Shown one piece after another: positions 60,177 to 64,000 of a stretch of 64,000 nt of DNA (its first letter is position 1; every line of letters starts with the position of its first letter). Made by a program: the position numbers and the translations under genes. Below the pieces are notes generated by a model. The model searched no databases. It was not told where the DNA came from and was given only the letters and a program-made list of their open reading frames with translations. Source of the stretch: Hordeum vulgare subsp. vulgare (lineage: Eukaryota > Streptophyta > Magnoliopsida > Poales > Poaceae); the NCBI RefSeq assembly GCF_904849725.1, contig NC_058522.1, forward strand, positions 439,113,529 to 439,177,528, read 5' to 3'.

Positions 60177-61330
60177 ATTGATAGAACCGCGCAAAGTCAT
60201 GACGATATCTAAGGCAATGATCATATATATAGGCTTCACGTCCGAGACAAGTAGACCGATACTTTCTGCATCTACTACTATTACTCCACACATCGACCGC
60301 TATCTAGCATGCATCTAGTGTATTGAGTTCATGACGAACAGAGTAACACCTTAAGCAAGATGACATGATGTAGAGGGATAAACTCAAACCAATGATGATA
60401 ACCCCATCTTTTTACCCTTGATGGCAACAACATGATGCGTGCCTCGCTACCCCTTCTGTCACTGGGTGAGGTCACCGCATAGTATGAACCCAAAACCAAG
60501 CACTTCTCCCGTTGCAAGAATAAAAGATCAAGTTGGCCAAACAAAACCCATAACTCGAAGATAATTACAAGGATATGAAATCATGCATAAGAGAGATCAG
60601 AAGAAACTCAAATAAGATTCATAGATAATCTGATCATAAATCCACAATTCATGGGATCTCGACAAACACACCACAAAAGAAGATTACATGGGATAGATCT
60701 CCATGAAGATCATGGAGAACTTTGTATTGAAGATCCAAGAGAGAGAAGAAGCCATCTATCTACTAGCTATGGACCCGTAGGTCTGTGGTGAACTACTCAC
60801 GCATCATCGGAGAGGTCATGATGTTGATGAAGAAGCCCTCCGTATCCGAATCCCCCCTCCGGCAGGGCAACAGAATGTGTCCCAGATGGGATCTTGCGGA
60901 GACATAAGCTTGCGGCGGTGGACAAGTATTTTCGTGGCTCCCCTGATTTTTTTCTGGGATTTTAGGGAATATATAGGCGAATGAGCTAGGGCAGAGGAGG
61001 CCCAGGGAGCCCACAAGCCTAGGAGGCGCGGGCCCCCTGGCCGCGCCACGAGGGCTTGTGGGGTCCCTGGTGACCCTCTGCCTTGGTTCTCAAGTCTCTT
61101 GATCGTCTTCTGTTTCGGAAAAAATCTTTTCGGAAGTTTTATTCCATTTGGACTCCATTTAAAATCCTCCTCTGAAAAGGGTCAAAAACACGGAAAAATA
61201 GGAACTGGCACTTGGCACTGAGTTAATAGGTTAGTCCCAAAAAAGATATAGAAGGCATGAAAAACATCCAAAGTTTGACAAATAATAGCATGAAACCATC
61301 AAAAATTATAGATACGTTGGAGACGTATCA
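60177..61330 (-). mobile_element. Ty3/gypsy 3' LTR, proximal part
   Basis: Resumes with ATTGATAGAACCGCGCAAAG and ends GAGACGTATCA at 61330; on the minus strand the LTR begins TGATACGTCTCCAACGTATC. Together with 47698-48056 it makes an LTR of about 1.5 kb. Family resemblance to the Sabrina group is from memory. Confidence 0.78.
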
Positions 61331-64000
61331 AGCATCCCCAAGCTTAACTCCTGCTCGTCCTCGAGTAGGGAAGTGATAAAGACTGAAATTTTGATGTGGA
61401 ATGCTACCTAGCATAGTTGTCCATTGTAACTTATTTCATTCGACATGAATGTTCAGATCCGTAAGATTCAAAACAATAGTTTTCTATTGACATGAAAACA
61501 ATAATACTTCAAGCAAACTAGCAAGGTAATCATGAACTTTTGAAATAACAAGGCCAAAGAAAGTTATCCCTACAAAATCACATAGTCTGGCTATGCTCCA
61601 TCATCCCCACACAACTAATTTAAATCATGCACAACCCCGGTATTGGCCAAGTAATTGTTTTCACACTCTTACTTTCTCAAACCTTTTACAACTATCACGC
61701 AATACATGAGGGTGAGCCATGGATATAACACTATAGGTGGAATAGAGTGTGGTGGTGGTTGTGAGACAAAAAAGGAGGAGATGGTCACATTGACTCGGCG
61801 TATCAAAGGGTTATGGAGATGCCCATTAATAGATATCAATGTTAATGAGTAGGGATTGCCATACAAAGGATGCATGAGAGCTATAAGTATGTGAAAGCTC
61901 AAAAGGAGAACTAGTGGATGTGCATCCAGCTTGCTTGCTCACGAAGACCTAGGGCAATTTGAGGAAGCCCATCATTGGAATATACAAGCCAAGTTAAAAA
62001 TAAAGATTCCCACTAGTATATGGTGGTGACAAAACAAGAGGTTCTCAATCATGAAGAACATGGTGCTATTATGAAGCACAAGTGTGGAAAAAGGTAGTAG
62101 CATTGTCCCTTCTCTCTTTTTCTCTCTTTTTTTATTTGGGCTCTTTGGCCTATTTTTCTCTTTTTTTGTGGGCAACTTTGGCCTCTTTTTTGATTTCCTC
62201 ACATGGGACAATGCTCTAATAATGATGATCATCACACTTTTATTTACTCACAGCTCAAAGCTTAGAACGATGATGACTCTATAGGAAATGCCTCCGGCAG
62301 TGTACCGGGATGTGCAACGATCTAGCGTGGCGTACGACGTTGAAACATCTCGCTAGCTATCTTACGATCATGCAATGGCAATATGAGAGTGACGACACAA
62401 GCCATGAGACGGAACGGTGGGAGTTGCATGGAAATATATCTTGGAATGGCTATGAAAATGCCATAGTAGGTAGGTATGGTGGCTGTTTTGAGGAAGGCAT
62501 ATGGTGGGTTTGTGCACCGACAAAAATTACGCGGTACTAGAGAGGCTAGCAATGGTGGAAGGTGAAAGTGCATATACACCATGGACTCACATTAGTCATG
62601 AAGAATTCACATACTTGTTGCGAAAGTTTTTATTAGTAATCGAAACAAAGTGCTAAACGCATACTCCTAGGAGGAGGGTTGGTAGGTGTTAACCATCGCG
62701 CGATCCCGGTCGCAACACAAAGGATGACAATCAATAGATCAATTATGCTCTGACTTCCTAACATAGCGGTTCACCATACGTGCATGTTACGGGAATCATT
62801 AAATTCAACACAAGTATTTCTAGATTCACAACACCCTACTAACATAACTCTTAATATTACCAAATTGACGTCTCAAAACTAATTGAGAAGAATCAAACTT
62901 CTCTTTCTACTCAATGCACATGAAGATGGAATTTTTTGTATCCTCTTTGTGTACCTATCACCTTTGGGACTACTTTCATAGAACAAGCCAACTACCAAGT
63001 TACTCACCGCCGTGCTCTAAAAGATCTAAGTGAAGCACATAGAGAAAAAATATCTAGCTCAAAAGATATAAGTGAAGCACGATGAGCATTCTAGCAAAAT
63101 CACGATGAGTGCATGTCTCTCTGAAAAGGTGTGCAAAAAGTATGATTGTGACACAACAAAAACAAAAGACTCCTACGATACAAGACGCTCCAAGCAAAGC
63201 ACATATCATGTGGTGAATAAAAATATAGCTCCAAGTAATGTTACCGATGGATTGAAGACGAAAGAGGGGATGCATTCCCGGGGCATCCCCAAGCTTAGGC
63301 TTTTTGGTGTCCTTGAATTTGGCTTGAGATGCCTTGGGCATCCCCAAGCTTGAGCTCTTTCCACTCTTTATCCCGTTGTCCATGAGAACATCACCCAAAA
63401 CATGAAAACTTCACAACACAAAACTTAAACAGAAACTCGTGATATCATTAGCACAAGAAAACAAACTACCACCACTTTAGGTACTGTAGCAATCTTGATT
63501 TATATTTATATTGGTGTTAGATTACTGTATTCTCACTTTTCCATGGCTAGTACCCCCCGATACTATCCATAGTTTCATCAAAACAAGCAACCAACTCAAC
63601 AAAAAACAGAATATGTCAAAACCATACCAGTCTTTAGCAATCTGTATACTTCGTATACTTCTGGTACCTCAAAAATTCTGAACAATTACGATTGCCCGGG
63701 AAAAAGGTATATCAACCAGAAGCAAAAAGAGTCAACTCAAAATCTCTTTGTGAATAAAAATGAAAAATAATCTCGTGAGAGAAAAGTTTCTGTCTTTTTC
63801 CAGCAGGATCAAACAACCATCACCAAGGCCAATCATAAAGGTCTTGCTAGGCTCAAACACAAAAAGAAACATAAAAAACACAATCACAACATAATTGTGA
63901 AAGTGTGGACGCAACAAAACAGAAAGAAAAAGATAAATTCATTGGGTTGCCTCCCAACAAGCGCTATTGTTTAACGCCCTTAGCTAGGCATAGTAGCGAT
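61331..64000 (-). mobile_element. Gypsy internal 3' non-coding region
   Basis: Directly adjoining the LTR is GCATCCCCAAGCTTAA (61333-61348), on the minus strand a purine-rich tract AAGCTTGGGGATGC, the polypurine tract of this group. The rest to the window edge has no RT, integrase or gag domain and only short frames. At 63940-63990 TGGGTTGCCTCCCAACAAGC is a sequence I recognise from the 3' UTR of Triticeae gypsy elements. The coding part should lie to the right of the window. Confidence 0.65.

Overview
The window is nuclear DNA of a Triticeae grass, most likely the D-genome lineage (Aegilops tauschii or the D subgenome of bread wheat). The evidence is an Afa-family (pAs1/pTa535-like) satellite, an Angela/BARE/WIS-type LTR, Stowaway and Tourist MITEs, two CACTA transposons with TNP2-type genes, and a plant glutamate-receptor-like gene split by introns. 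No prokaryotic features, tRNA, rRNA or CRISPR are seen. Family names come from recognition of motifs, not from a search.

Layout. (1) 1-18188: about 49 head-to-tail monomers of a ~336-bp satellite in two successive four-monomer higher-order patterns, interrupted at 11407-13215 by a solo Angela/BARE-type LTR with a 5-bp target duplication. (2) 18189-22195: right-hand part of a CACTA element whose TNP2 transposase (minus strand) is broken by four frameshifts and one stop. Its right end cuts a Mutator-like (MULE) gene remnant (22196-23245). (3) 23250-29660: repeats and relics, including a LINE 3' end, foldbacks, a GC-rich element and a LINE-3'UTR-like block. (4) 29668-42387: the only convincing host gene, a glutamate receptor-like channel (GLR) of five exons whose 2772 coding bases stay in frame (923 aa). 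Its 8.1-kb intron 4 holds a 5'-truncated LINE-like retroposon with a complete 5.3-kb Ty1/copia element nested inside it, and nested Stowaway MITEs. (5) 43599-46152: a non-autonomous MULE-like element with long TIRs, a PB1-like exon and two nested MITEs. (6) 46939-64000: retrotransposon remnants and the 3' LTR and internal 3' region of a Ty3/gypsy element (minus strand). A 12.1-kb CACTA (48057-60176) with a perfect 3-bp target duplication sits in that LTR.

The second CACTA carries both classic genes: a seven-exon Transposase_24/TnpA-like gene with almost intact frames, and a TNP2 gene that keeps its frame but has several nonsense codons. It also has an internal array of ~424-bp units, each containing a long purine/pyrimidine hairpin, a 100-bp-arm hairpin just upstream of TNP2, and subterminal TTTGCCGTC-type repeats.

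The most interesting signals are the higher-order organisation and type switch of the satellite; the direct abutment of that satellite on a TNP2 gene whose CACTA lacks both a left end and a TnpA gene, which suggests the satellite array may lie inside a CACTA transposon; and the GLR gene that stays open despite a deeply nested insertion in one intron.
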